A DNA stretch of 64,000 nt, taken from assembly GCA_966250015.1 (NCBI GenBank), contig CBINFS010000001.1:124001-188000 (forward strand). The letters are read 5' to 3'. The notes under the pieces are model-generated. The model did no database searches, was not told the DNA's origin, and was given only the letters and a program-made list of their open reading frames with translations. The translations under genes were made by a program, and so were the position numbers. Numbering within the stretch: the first letter of the stretch is position 1; the number at the start of each line of letters is the position of its first letter. This document shows positions 37,215-46,001 of this stretch, piece by piece. This DNA comes from CBINFS01 sp966250015 (lineage in GTDB: Bacteria; Bacteroidota; Rhodothermia; Rhodothermales; DASSAV01).

Positions 37215-37591
37215 AATCCCGGCGGTTGATTCGGTTGTGTGCAGGGGCCTGGACGATAGCCGTTCTCGGGATTCTGAGCATACCGGGCAGCGAGCTGCCA
37301 GAGTTGCCGGCTTTTGGCCTCGACAAGCTCGCACACTTTGTGATTTTTGCGATTCTCGGGGTCCTCTGGTTTCTCTCCTTTGAAGACCGGTTCAAGAGGC
37401 CTGGTGTGGCCGTTTTGATTGCGGGAATCCTATTTGCAGGATTCGGCGAAGTTTATCAGGGCTTGTTGCCAATCAATCGAACACCCGATATCTTTGACGT
37501 GCTGGCTAATTGCGTGGGTGTGCTCATTGCTGTGGTGCTCGTACAGACCTTGCGGTCACGGCGTGAAGCATCTAAATCGGTTAGTCAGTAG
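37211..37591 (+). CDS. VanZ-like membrane protein
   Basis: This 126-residue protein has about four membrane segments and the VanZ-family pattern: SIPGSELPELPAFGLDKLAHFVIFAILG, then FAGFGEVYQGLLPINRTPDIFDVLANCVGV. The family has no settled biochemical role. It overlaps the nnr stop by four bases, so the two are translated together. After its stop a small A/T-rich hairpin (GTGTTTT and AAAACAC, 37635-37651) could pause transcription. Confidence 0.8.
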   Translation: MKSRRLIRLCAGAWTIAVLGILSIPGSELPELPAFGLDKLAHFVIFAILGVLWFLSFEDRFKRPGVAVLIAGILFAGFGEVYQGLLPINRTPDIFDVLANCVGVLIAVVLVQTLRSRREASKSVSQ

Positions 37592-37725
37592 CGTCGGCAA
37601 CTTTTCCGAAAGCAACGTGTCCTGCTAATAGAAGGTGTTTTACAAAAACACGGTATTTGTGTCGTTTTACCGGGGGAACCCGTCACAAGGCCTCGTGTAA
37701 AAACAATAAAGCGGCGAATGAGGTG

Positions 37726-37755
37726 TTTGCTTTTCGGTGGAAAGCATTAACTTAC
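37726..37755 (+). promoter_or_regulatory. Probable promoter of the TonB gene
   Basis: TTTG (37726-37729) and TAACTTAC (37748-37755) are spaced by 18 bases, near the Bacteroidota -33/-7 arrangement. Transcription would begin at about 37760, past a possible GTG start at 37757 but before the ATG at 37793, which favours the ATG. Confidence 0.38.
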
Positions 37756-37792
37756 GGTGCCCCAAGAAACCAGCGCAGCAAGTGTAGAGACA

Positions 37793-38470
37793 ATGGCAAT
37801 TAGAAAAACTGAAAAGGCTGACCTGCGGAAGCGCTATCCTCTTTACATCGAAATTGGGATGGTCGCGGCGCTTGGTCTGACGATATTCGCCTTCAGGTCT
37901 GATTTCCGCCCTGAGACCGAGGTGGTCATCCAGATGGAAGAGCAGGAAGTCGTCCAGATGGAGGAAATCAAGCAAACGAAGCAGGAGGTAAAACCACCCC
38001 CGCCACCGCGTCCTCCGGTACCGGTAGAGGTGCCGAACGATGAGATTCTGGAGGACATTGCGCTGGACCTCGATGCGACGCTCGATCTGGATGAGGCGCC
38101 GACGAATCTGCCTCCTCCGCCTCCGCCTCCGCCGGCTGAAGAGGAAGTAGTTGAGGAAGAGCCCGAGCCTGAAATCTTCGTGATCGTAGAAGAGATGCCC
38201 GAGCTGATCGGTGGGCTTAGCTCGATCCAGAGTCAGATTCGGTATCCTGAGATTGCCAAGAAAGCTGGTGTCGAAGGGCGCGTCATCGTGCAGTTCGTCG
38301 TCGACGAGCAGGGTAGGGTGGTCGATCCGGTCGTCGTCCGTGGCATCGGCGCGGGTTGTGACGAAGAGGCCATCCGTGCCGTCCAGCTTGCCCAGTTCAA
38401 GCCCGGCAAGCAGCGTGGCCGCCCGGTTCGCGTGAAAATGTCGCTCCCGATCACGTTCAAGCTGAAATAA
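37793..38470 (+). CDS. tonB: TonB-family energy transducer
   Basis: TonB passes proton-motive energy from ExbBD to outer-membrane receptors. The 225-residue protein has a single N-terminal membrane helix (IGMVAALGLTIFAF), a long proline- and glutamate-rich periplasmic stretch (about 45-140, including runs of seven to eight prolines), and the C-terminal TonB fold. The fold starts at IRYPEIAKKAGVEGRVIVQF and ends FKLK. ExbB/ExbD genes are not in the window. A strong terminator follows. Confidence 0.9.
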   Translation: MAIRKTEKADLRKRYPLYIEIGMVAALGLTIFAFRSDFRPETEVVIQMEEQEVVQMEEIKQTKQEVKPPPPPRPPVPVEVPNDEILEDIALDLDATLDLDEAPTNLPPPPPPPPAEEEVVEEEPEPEIFVIVEEMPELIGGLSSIQSQIRYPEIAKKAGVEGRVIVQFVVDEQGRVVDPVVVRGIGAGCDEEAIRAVQLAQFKPGKQRGRPVRVKMSLPITFKLK

Positions 38471-38500
38471 TTCGAGCGATCTGACTATTTGATCTTGCAT

Positions 38501-38540
38501 AAAAGGCCCCGGTGGAAGTCTCTCTACCGGGGCCTTTTTT
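38501..38540. terminator. Bidirectional rho-independent terminator between tonB and rpiA
   Basis: AAAAGGCCCCGGT (38501-38513) pairs with ACCGGGGCCTTTT (38526-38538), leaving a 12-base loop and flanking A and T runs. It can end both tonB and the convergent rpiA transcript. Confidence 0.9.
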
Positions 38541-38560
38541 CGTTTGCGCGATTGTTATAA

Positions 38561-39259
38561 TTACCGCTCGAGGTGGGTCACCTGGTTTTCCGATTCGCCT
38601 ATCAGCACGTCGGTAGCCATGTTCAGGAACAGGCCATGCTCCAGGACGCCGGGGATGCGGATTAGCTCGTTTGCCAGCCCTTCAGGATCGTCGATGGCCT
38701 CGAACCGGACGTCGAAAATCCAGAAGCCCTGGTCGGTCACGACGGGACCGTCTTTGTGCACACCCATGCGCAGCTCGGGTTTGCCGCCGAGCCGCTCGAT
38801 AGCCCGGCGAACGGGAGCTGCTGCCATGGGAAGAAATTCGACCGGGAGCGGCATACGGGCACCCAGGCGTTCGACTCGCTTGGTGGGGTCGATCATAACG
38901 ACGTATCGTTCGGAAACGGATGCGATGACCTTCTCACCGGTCAGTGCGGCGCCCCGGCCCTTGATCAGGTTGAGTTGGCTGTCCACTTCATCGGCCCCGT
39001 CGAACGTCAAGTCAAGGCGTTCGACTTCATCGAGTGTGGCGAGGGGGATGCCCTGTTCACGGGCGAGTTGCCCGGCGTAGATGGAGGTCGGCACCCCGAC
39101 CACTCGTAGCTGCTTCTCTTTGATCCGACGGCCGAGCGCTGCGGTAGCAAAGGCCGCGGTCGATCCTGTGCCGATCCCGACACGCATGCCGTCTTCAACC
39201 AGCCGAGCGGCCGCTTCACCTGCCGCCCGCTTTGCGGCATCCTGCTGTTGCTGTGTCAT
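38561..39259 (-). CDS. rpiA: Ribose-5-phosphate isomerase A
   Basis: RpiA interconverts ribose 5-phosphate and ribulose 5-phosphate in the pentose phosphate pathway. The 232-residue protein shows GIGTGSTAAFATAAL, DLTFDGADEVD (catalytic Asp region), LIKGRGAALTGEKVIAS and the late GVLEHGLFL. The N-terminus is Gln/Ala rich and a little longer than usual. The gene stands alone, convergent with tonB. Confidence 0.95.
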   Translation of the reverse strand: MTQQQQDAAKRAAGEAAARLVEDGMRVGIGTGSTAAFATAALGRRIKEKQLRVVGVPTSIYAGQLAREQGIPLATLDEVERLDLTFDGADEVDSQLNLIKGRGAALTGEKVIASVSERYVVMIDPTKRVERLGARMPLPVEFLPMAAAPVRRAIERLGGKPELRMGVHKDGPVVTDQGFWIFDVRFEAIDDPEGLANELIRIPGVLEHGLFLNMATDVLIGESENQVTHLER

Positions 39260-39357
39260 AATTACCTGATTGATCCTGCATTACTCGACCGGCAAACTAA
39301 CGAAAACGAGTATAAAGAATGCGAGGATCTACAGGTAACAAGGTACATCCGACGGAG

Positions 39358-40581
39358 TCATTCATGACGGAGCGACTCGATCGGATCCAGGCGCGCCGCC
39401 TTCATGGCGGGATAAACACCAAACACGACGGCAACCATGGTGACCATTACGAACCCGGCAACGGCCCAGCCCACCGGAAAGGCGGCCGTAATGTTGAAAT
39501 AAACCGCCGTCAGGTTCCCGAACAGCGCACCCAATACGATACCGACCAGCCCCCCGATCTGACAGAGGAAAAATGCCTCGAACAGGAACTGGCGCATGAT
39601 GTCGCGCCGACGCGCACCGGTTGACTTGCGAATGCCGATTTCCCGGGTGCGCTCGGTGACGGACACCAGCATGATGTTCATGATGCCGATCCCGGCGGCG
39701 AGCAGGGCGATCAATCCGATACCGGCTCCGGCAATGGTCAAGACCCCCGTGAACGCATCGAAGGCGTTCTGCAGGGTGTTATTCGTTTCGATCTCGAAGT
39801 CGTTGGGTTGCCCCGGCGGGATCTTTCGGATGGTCCTCAAATGCCCGATGACGTGCTCCATGGCAGCCGGCACCTCGAGCGGGCTGTTTGCACGTATACT
39901 CACCGATTCGATGTCTCGGTTCATACCGCCGTACAGGTAGAACAGCGTCGTAATCGGTGCGATAACGCGATTGTCCCAGCTGAACCCCAGGAAGCTGCCC
40001 TTGGAGGACAGTACGCCAACCACCTGAAACCGGCGCCCTTTAATAACGACGTCTTTGCCGAGCGGGCTCTCGTTCGGGAAAAGTAGTTCGGCCACGGCCG
40101 AACCCAGCATCACGACCGGCCGGGCATACTGTACGTCCTGTACGGAGAGGCCCCGCCCCTCCGTCATCTCGAACCCGAAATGGAGTGGATAATTTTCGTT
40201 CGATCCACCTAAAATGATGTTAGGCTCGGTTTCTCGCGTGCCATACCGGACCGTCACCATATCGAACCACTCCTCGGGGCTTACGGTGAGGGGGAGCGTC
40301 AAGGCTTCGGTGAGGCGTTCTACCTGCTCGTACGTTATCGGGCGCCGATACTCGTCCGTCCGGTCTCCGATCGTTATTGACGGATATCGGGTAACGGAGA
40401 ACGTGGACGAGCCCATCATGCTCAGGGACTCCTGGAAGTAGACGTCGATCACCTTCACGGCCGTAACGGAGGCAATGATGGCAAAGACGCCGATCACCAT
40501 CCCCAGGAGGGTGAGCGCCGAACGGAGCCTGTTGGATTGTAGCGAAGCCCACGCTGTGCGGAATGCCTCGAGAAATTTCAT
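39358..40581 (-). CDS. MacB/FtsX-type ABC transporter permease (copy 2)
   Basis: This 407-residue permease has one N-terminal helix (LRSALTLLGMVIGVFAIIASV), a large MacB-like periplasmic domain (about 50-280) and three C-terminal helices. The intervening loop SVTERTREIGIRKSTGARRRDI is characteristic of MacB/LolC-type permeases. It lies 22 bases after a paralogue, so the two probably form a heterodimer. No ATPase or membrane fusion protein lies beside them. Substrate unknown: macrolides, lipoproteins and peptides are handled by relatives. Confidence 0.88.
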   Translation of the reverse strand: MKFLEAFRTAWASLQSNRLRSALTLLGMVIGVFAIIASVTAVKVIDVYFQESLSMMGSSTFSVTRYPSITIGDRTDEYRRPITYEQVERLTEALTLPLTVSPEEWFDMVTVRYGTRETEPNIILGGSNENYPLHFGFEMTEGRGLSVQDVQYARPVVMLGSAVAELLFPNESPLGKDVVIKGRRFQVVGVLSSKGSFLGFSWDNRVIAPITTLFYLYGGMNRDIESVSIRANSPLEVPAAMEHVIGHLRTIRKIPPGQPNDFEIETNNTLQNAFDAFTGVLTIAGAGIGLIALLAAGIGIMNIMLVSVTERTREIGIRKSTGARRRDIMRQFLFEAFFLCQIGGLVGIVLGALFGNLTAVYFNITAAFPVGWAVAGFVMVTMVAVVFGVYPAMKAARLDPIESLRHE

Positions 40582-40603
40582 TGGTTCACCTGACGGATCT
40601 TTG

Positions 40604-41830
40604 CTATTCGTACCGCAGTGCTTCTATAGGCTCCGAACGGGCAGCCGTCCACGCAGGTGCGAGGCCAAAAATCACACCGATAAGTACACAAATACCGAAG
40701 GACATCAGAATCGTGCTGAAGGGTAGATAGGCGGGCATGACCAGTTTTATCACGCCCGTGAGCATCATGGAAATCGTGATGGCTACCGTCCCGCCGACGA
40801 GGCAAAGCACCACCGCCTCAACGAGAAACTGGGTGAGGATCGATTTTCGCCGCGCCCCTATGGCCTTGCGGATGCCGATCTCTCGCGTGCGCTCTTTGAC
40901 CGATACGAACATGATGTTCATCACCCCGATCCCACCCACGATCAGAGATAGCGCGGTCAGGAAGATGCCGATCCCGTAGATCGCCATCTTGACCGGTGCA
41001 AGCTGATCCTGAAGAGCCTTCTCCGTGTTGATCTCGAAGTTGTCGTCTTCGCGGGCGTCCACTTTGCGTGCAGCCCGGAGGATACCCCTTAGCTCATCCT
41101 GGGCCGCGGGCATGAGATCAGCCGACGCCACCTTTACCCGGATCGAGGCATCCCGGTTACTCGTTCCGTAGTAGCTCTTGAAGGTATTGAAAGGGATCTT
41201 GATGTGAACGTCCCACCAGTTGTCGTCCCCCTGCCCGGTCCCTCTCTTTTCGAGCACCCCGATGACTCTGAAGGGGTATCCCCCGATTCGGATCGTTTTT
41301 CCGATGGGATTCTGGACGGGGAAAAGTGTCTGCGCCAGGTTGTAACCGATCACCGCCACGTTACGGGAGGTGCGATGTTCGAGGTCGTTGTAAAACCGAC
41401 CCTGATGGAATTTTACGCTGTGGATCTTTTCGTACTCGGGCGACGAAGCCTCGATGTAAACGTTTCTAATCGTTTCACCTTCGGCGCGGACGGGGCGTGA
41501 CGTGGTTACGACTGGCGCCACGGCCGTTGCGTATCGGGAGCGTTTCTGGATGACGTCGACGAGCTCTTCGGTAATTCGGGGGCGATTGCGGTAAATCCAC
41601 CACTTTGTCCCGGGACCCGACATCCACGGCCACTTTTCGATGTAGAGCACGTCGGAACCCAGCTCGGACATTTCCTTCTCGAACTGCTGCTCGATCCCAT
41701 TGATGATGGTCACCATGGACGTCACCGACGTGATGCCGATGATGATGCCGAGCGTCGTCAGAACGGCTCGCAGCTTATGCACGCGGATCGCACGGAGGGC
41801 GATCAGGATGTCTTCCCAGATCTGTAACAA
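40604..41830 (-). CDS. MacB/FtsX-type ABC transporter permease (copy 1)
   Basis: Same architecture as its downstream neighbour: N-terminal helix (LRAVLTTLGIIIGITSV), MacB-like periplasmic domain, and three C-terminal helices with SVKERTREIGIRKAIGARRKSI. The frame is open to 41983, but residues before 41830 show no family similarity. The TTG at 41830 gives 408 residues and the proper N-terminus (LLQIWEDILIALRAIR). No ribosome-binding site is evident. It is divergent from the hybrid kinase gene. Confidence 0.83.
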   Translation of the reverse strand: MLQIWEDILIALRAIRVHKLRAVLTTLGIIIGITSVTSMVTIINGIEQQFEKEMSELGSDVLYIEKWPWMSGPGTKWWIYRNRPRITEELVDVIQKRSRYATAVAPVVTTSRPVRAEGETIRNVYIEASSPEYEKIHSVKFHQGRFYNDLEHRTSRNVAVIGYNLAQTLFPVQNPIGKTIRIGGYPFRVIGVLEKRGTGQGDDNWWDVHIKIPFNTFKSYYGTSNRDASIRVKVASADLMPAAQDELRGILRAARKVDAREDDNFEINTEKALQDQLAPVKMAIYGIGIFLTALSLIVGGIGVMNIMFVSVKERTREIGIRKAIGARRKSILTQFLVEAVVLCLVGGTVAITISMMLTGVIKLVMPAYLPFSTILMSFGICVLIGVIFGLAPAWTAARSEPIEALRYE

Positions 41831-42195
41831 GGTGATGCCGTAAGAATGCCTGAGAATCGGGTAGTCGACGGCTTGCTGTACGACACCGACCACCGTTGGT
41901 TGCACGTGAAGGCAACTATGCGGCATCTGGCAGACAAAACCATTCGAAGCTATACCAGACACCTGCGGTGCAACCTTTCCCAAGGCGCCGATTCACAAAG
42001 AGTGCCAGAAGATGTCTTGAAATATTCATCCAATCGGAGAGCCCAGGCGCTTCGATGAAAGTCTATGAAAGCTAATATTTTGTGAAGGGAACCTGGACGG
42101 TAAATATCGGAGAATAGGCACCGATACGAATAAAACATTTCGCGGCAGTTTTGCGGGAAGAGACTATTTCGTGAATGATTTGAAAAGAGGGGATT
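41831..42195. other. Intergenic region between MacB-like permease and hybrid kinase
   Basis: This 365-base gap lies between two divergent genes. Short open frames on both strands lack starts with ribosome-binding sites and show no recognisable products. A/T-rich stretches near 42070-42130 probably hold the kinase promoter, but I cannot define it. If the permease begins at 41983 instead, the gap is 212 bases. Confidence 0.6.
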
Positions 42196-45100
42196 ATGTT
42201 GCTGGAGAAGCCGCTCCCTATCCAGGTTCTCAACCAAATCCTTGACTCATCCGATTCCTACCGGTCTGAACGGCTCAATGTTCGTGACGATGCACGCATC
42301 CGGCTTAACGGATCGTCAGACGTGCTCAGGGAGACACTGAGTCCAGAATTTGAAGCCCTTTTCGCCGGCGCCCAGACTGATTTCGATATTCGCCCGGATC
42401 AACCGGCGCACGACAACCTGGGGACCGTTTTTGCTTCCGTGATTCACAATTATCTCGATGGACTCCTTCTAATCGAGTGCGTGCCAGATGATTTCGGCAA
42501 TCCGGTGAGTCTCGTGGTACAGTACGCGAATGCGACCTTCGGACGAATCACCGGGATCGACCCCGCTCAGATCATCGGGTCTCCCATCCAGGATGACACC
42601 CTGCGTAACGCAAAAATAAAATTGTATAGCTGGTGTCTTTCCACCATTCGGTCGGGCGATCCTCTGGACCGAGAGATACTGTTTGCGCACAAAAACGGGG
42701 TTACAGGGGTTCGGATTACCATCGTGCCGATCGTAAACGGCTGTGCCGTCACCTTAAGCGTATTAAAAGAGTCTCGTGATGCGGAGGAGTATCAGCGCAG
42801 GCTCAAAACGCTGACGGAAACGACGAGTGACGCCATAATCGGTACGACGATCGAGGGTACAATCACCTACTGGAATCCCGCGGCTGAAAGGTTGTTCAAG
42901 CGGCGCGAGGAGGACATGCTGGGGACGCCGGTTTGTGAAATCGTGTCTGCTGAAAAAAGGGATGAATTTGAAGCGATTCTCCGCGAAGTGACTCGGGATA
43001 GGAGAGTCAGACGATTCGAAACGGTGCGACAGAGGAAGGACGGGGCTTTCGAAGACATGGCGGTCAGCGTATTCGCGACGCTCGACACCGAAGGAAAAAC
43101 GAACGGGCTGTTCATCGTCGCTAAGGACGTGATGCTTCATCGCCGTTATTTCCAGGCGGTGCTGAGGGCAAAACGGAAGGCGGAAAAGGCTAATCGCCTG
43201 AAATCGGCCTGGCTTGCCAATATGAGTCACGAGTTCCGCACTCCCTTAACGACGATCCTTGGATTCGCGGAGGTGCTTCAAGAGACGATCGACGGTGAAA
43301 ACCGCGAATACGTCGACCTGATTTATTCGAGCGCAGAGCGCTTGATGTACACGCTTTCATCCGTTCTCGAGCTGTCTCAGCTCGAAAGTGGAGACAGGGA
43401 GTTCACCTTTGAGCATCTCGACCTCTGTGCTGTGATAGATCTGGCTTCATCGACATTTGCAGAGGCAGCCCGGAAACGTGGACTCGAATTTGAAATCGGG
43501 CATGCAAGTGATGATCTGATCGTCAATTCCGATAGAGTCGCCGTCGAGCAAATATTGCGGCACCTTCTTTCCAATGCGGTCAAGTTTACCCGGGAGGGGA
43601 GTATCAGTATTCGGACGCGAAAGGAAGGTGAACGCGTCATCGTAGAGATTGCCGATACCGGCGTTGGAATAGGAGACGATTGTCAACCCCACATATTTGA
43701 CACCTTCTTTCAGGAGTCCAATGGCGACAATCGGGAATTTGAAGGGGCAGGGCTTGGATTGCCGATCGTGCGCCACCTCATCAAAGGTATCGGCGGGAGC
43801 ATTTCCGTACAGAGCCGGCGCGACGTGGGTACCACGGTGTCCATCGGTATTCCCCTTGCCACGGGATTGCCGGGCAGGCAACCGGCTACCGGCATCCAGC
43901 CGGCCGTCGTGTCCAGATCCTACACGTCCCCGCCGGAATCGAGCCACCCTTCGGACACACCGGGTGTAACGGCGCCGGAAAGTGTACCTGCAGGAAGTGA
44001 TCAGGCGGAAGGGGCATCCGGTGTCGAGCCTGAGTATTCTGAAAGCATCCCTGAAAATCGTAATGGATCGAGTATCTCCAGAGAGGAATCGATTCGAATT
44101 GCGCAGGCAAAATTCGATTCATTCGTTGCGCGGGTGAACGAGGAGGCGCGACAGAAAGAGACTGACGCAGTAAGCAAGCCCACGCCGGCGCCAGCGAGCA
44201 CTCACGTTACCCATCAGCGTCGCCCCCGTATCCTAATCGTCGAAGACAACGAGCGGACCCAGCGGTTATTTAGCATCATGCTGGAGGATCAATACGACGT
44301 TGAGATCGCGTCGGGTGTGGATTCGGCCATCGAAAAGGCGAGGGAAGAGCTCTTCGACGCGGTCGTGTTAGACATCAACCTGGGAGAACGCCGGACGGGC
44401 GTAGAGGTGATGCATGCGCTGTGGGAAATTCGCGATTACCTGCGTGTTCCGATGGTGGCGTGCACGGCGTATGCGCTCCCGGGGGACGAAACGAGGTTCC
44501 TTCAAGCTGGATTTCACGGGTACGTGGGTAAACCACTTAAAAAGCAGGCGCTCGTCGATACGTTGGAGCAAGTGCTCAAGATGGATATTTCAGCGGCTAA
44601 ATGGCCGCCAGAGAAGGCGAAGCTGGACCTCGAACTTCCCCCCGTACCCGGTACGCTGCCTGTCGTCGTAAGCCTTTTATCCAACAAATCGGAATATCCC
44701 AACGTCGATCTGTTGATCGACACCTTAAAAAGAGATCCCGTCACGACGGCCCTGGTGCTTCGAAGCACCAATTCGGCCTACTACAGCATCAGGCAAAAAG
44801 CGTCCACTATTGAACGCGCAGTGACGTTACTTGGCTTTGAACCCGTCTGTAATCTCGTACTGCTTTCGGCGCTGAAACGGACGTTCTCAAAGGTACAACG
44901 GGGCGAGACCAAGAGCGTCTACGAGCACCTGATGAAAACGAGTATAGCAACGGGCGCCTTTGGCCGTCTGCTGTCGTCGACTTACCGCGTTGCATCACCC
45001 GAAACCGTTTTCACTGCCGGGTTGCTGCACCAGCTTGGCGCGCTGGCTCTGCTCAGTAGCAAGCCTCAGGCGTATACCAGATTGTGGATTTCGGACGATT

Positions 45101-45480
45101 CGGAGTCGGATTTCCTGGAGGAGCCCCCTATTGGCCAGGAGATCATTCATTTTGGAGTCGATCACATCCAGGTTGGCATCCAAATCGCGCACGAATGGGA
45201 TCTGCCGGCCGAGCTTGCGACGCCCATGCGGTACTACAACGCACCCCACCATTTGAATAACCAGGAGTTTTATCCGATAACGCTTCTCACCGGTGTCGGG
45301 CATGCGGCTTCGCAATGGTACCTGACCGGCTGCAAGGGAGCCCATCAGCGGGCTCAGCTGGTGCGCGCTCTCATTCCGCTGGCTACATTGTGCAGGGCAG
45401 GGGTCGAAGACATGATTACCAAAATTGAAGAAAAAACACTCGTCGTCAACGACCTGATCGAGCTCGCCTTTGAGGCGTGA
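42196..45480 (+). CDS. Hybrid histidine kinase with receiver and C-terminal HDOD domain
   Basis: This 1094-residue cytoplasmic protein has no membrane segments. Domains in order: PAS (about 75-195), PAS (about 200-320), HisKA with the phospho-His at about 345 (SHEFRTPL), HATPase (N-box LLSNAVKF near 460; G1 DTGVGIG near 487; G2 GAGLGLPI), and a Pro/Ser/Glu-rich linker (565-675). A receiver follows (RILIVEDNE near 678, phospho-acceptor Asp726 in VVLDINL, Lys in YVGKPLKK). Last is an HDOD domain (812-1080: LPPVPGTLPVVVSLL, then the LLHQLGALALL degenerate HD region). The order implies phosphotransfer to the receiver, controlling HDOD output. No separate response regulator is adjacent. Confidence 0.9.
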   Translation: MLLEKPLPIQVLNQILDSSDSYRSERLNVRDDARIRLNGSSDVLRETLSPEFEALFAGAQTDFDIRPDQPAHDNLGTVFASVIHNYLDGLLLIECVPDDFGNPVSLVVQYANATFGRITGIDPAQIIGSPIQDDTLRNAKIKLYSWCLSTIRSGDPLDREILFAHKNGVTGVRITIVPIVNGCAVTLSVLKESRDAEEYQRRLKTLTETTSDAIIGTTIEGTITYWNPAAERLFKRREEDMLGTPVCEIVSAEKRDEFEAILREVTRDRRVRRFETVRQRKDGAFEDMAVSVFATLDTEGKTNGLFIVAKDVMLHRRYFQAVLRAKRKAEKANRLKSAWLANMSHEFRTPLTTILGFAEVLQETIDGENREYVDLIYSSAERLMYTLSSVLELSQLESGDREFTFEHLDLCAVIDLASSTFAEAARKRGLEFEIGHASDDLIVNSDRVAVEQILRHLLSNAVKFTREGSISIRTRKEGERVIVEIADTGVGIGDDCQPHIFDTFFQESNGDNREFEGAGLGLPIVRHLIKGIGGSISVQSRRDVGTTVSIGIPLATGLPGRQPATGIQPAVVSRSYTSPPESSHPSDTPGVTAPESVPAGSDQAEGASGVEPEYSESIPENRNGSSISREESIRIAQAKFDSFVARVNEEARQKETDAVSKPTPAPASTHVTHQRRPRILIVEDNERTQRLFSIMLEDQYDVEIASGVDSAIEKAREELFDAVVLDINLGERRTGVEVMHALWEIRDYLRVPMVACTAYALPGDETRFLQAGFHGYVGKPLKKQALVDTLEQVLKMDISAAKWPPEKAKLDLELPPVPGTLPVVVSLLSNKSEYPNVDLLIDTLKRDPVTTALVLRSTNSAYYSIRQKASTIERAVTLLGFEPVCNLVLLSALKRTFSKVQRGETKSVYEHLMKTSIATGAFGRLLSSTYRVASPETVFTAGLLHQLGALALLSSKPQAYTRLWISDDSESDFLEEPPIGQEIIHFGVDHIQVGIQIAHEWDLPAELATPMRYYNAPHHLNNQEFYPITLLTGVGHAASQWYLTGCKGAHQRAQLVRALIPLATLCRAGVEDMITKIEEKTLVVNDLIELAFEA

Positions 45481-45501
45481 GAGCAAGGTGTTCCGGCGGG
45501 T

Positions 45502-45990
45502 TCAGAGTTTCTTCTCGAAGCGGAGGCGATAATCCCGGTAGGTCGTATTGAAGTCCGCCTTCGTTATCCTGAATCCTTCCTGAAGCGCAAGGACGGCCAT
45601 GCCGGGGTGGCGATTGGGGAACGTGTCGAAGGCAAATCGCTGGTATCCTCTCTCGCGCGTACGATTCATCATGTCGTAGAGGAGCAGACGTGCGATGCCA
45701 TTTCGGCGGTATTCGGGCAGCACGCCACCTTTGGCCGAATAGAATATGAACCGGTTCTCGCGGTAGCCGATCTTGAAGGCGATGGGTACTCCTTCAATCG
45801 ATGCCAGCAGCATCATCAGGTCTTCCCGATCGAACGTGTTGATGATCCGCTGCTCGTCAAAAATCACGAAGTTCAGCTCCTGGATGACGTCCAGCCTGTC
45901 GAGCCCGACCTCTTCGATCTTTACGGAGGCGAGGATGTTGCCGGCGTTTTTATCCGGGCTTTCCTTCATGACGGCACCTGAATGAGGCAT
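45502..45990 (-). CDS. GNAT-family N-acetyltransferase
   Basis: This 162-residue protein shows the GNAT fold. The acetyl-CoA-binding motif A is GVLPEYRRNGIARLLLYDMM, followed by the motif B region MAVLALQEGF. The first Met at 45990 is possible, but the second at 45969 has a GGTG before it and would give 155 residues. It ends 21 bases from the convergent kinase gene and follows the helicase gene by 11 bases, so it is probably cotranscribed with the helicase. Substrate unknown. Confidence 0.82.
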   Translation of the reverse strand: MPHSGAVMKESPDKNAGNILASVKIEEVGLDRLDVIQELNFVIFDEQRIINTFDREDLMMLLASIEGVPIAFKIGYRENRFIFYSAKGGVLPEYRRNGIARLLLYDMMNRTRERGYQRFAFDTFPNRHPGMAVLALQEGFRITKADFNTTYRDYRLRFEKKL

Positions 45991-46001
45991 GTAAGCTCGA
46001 G

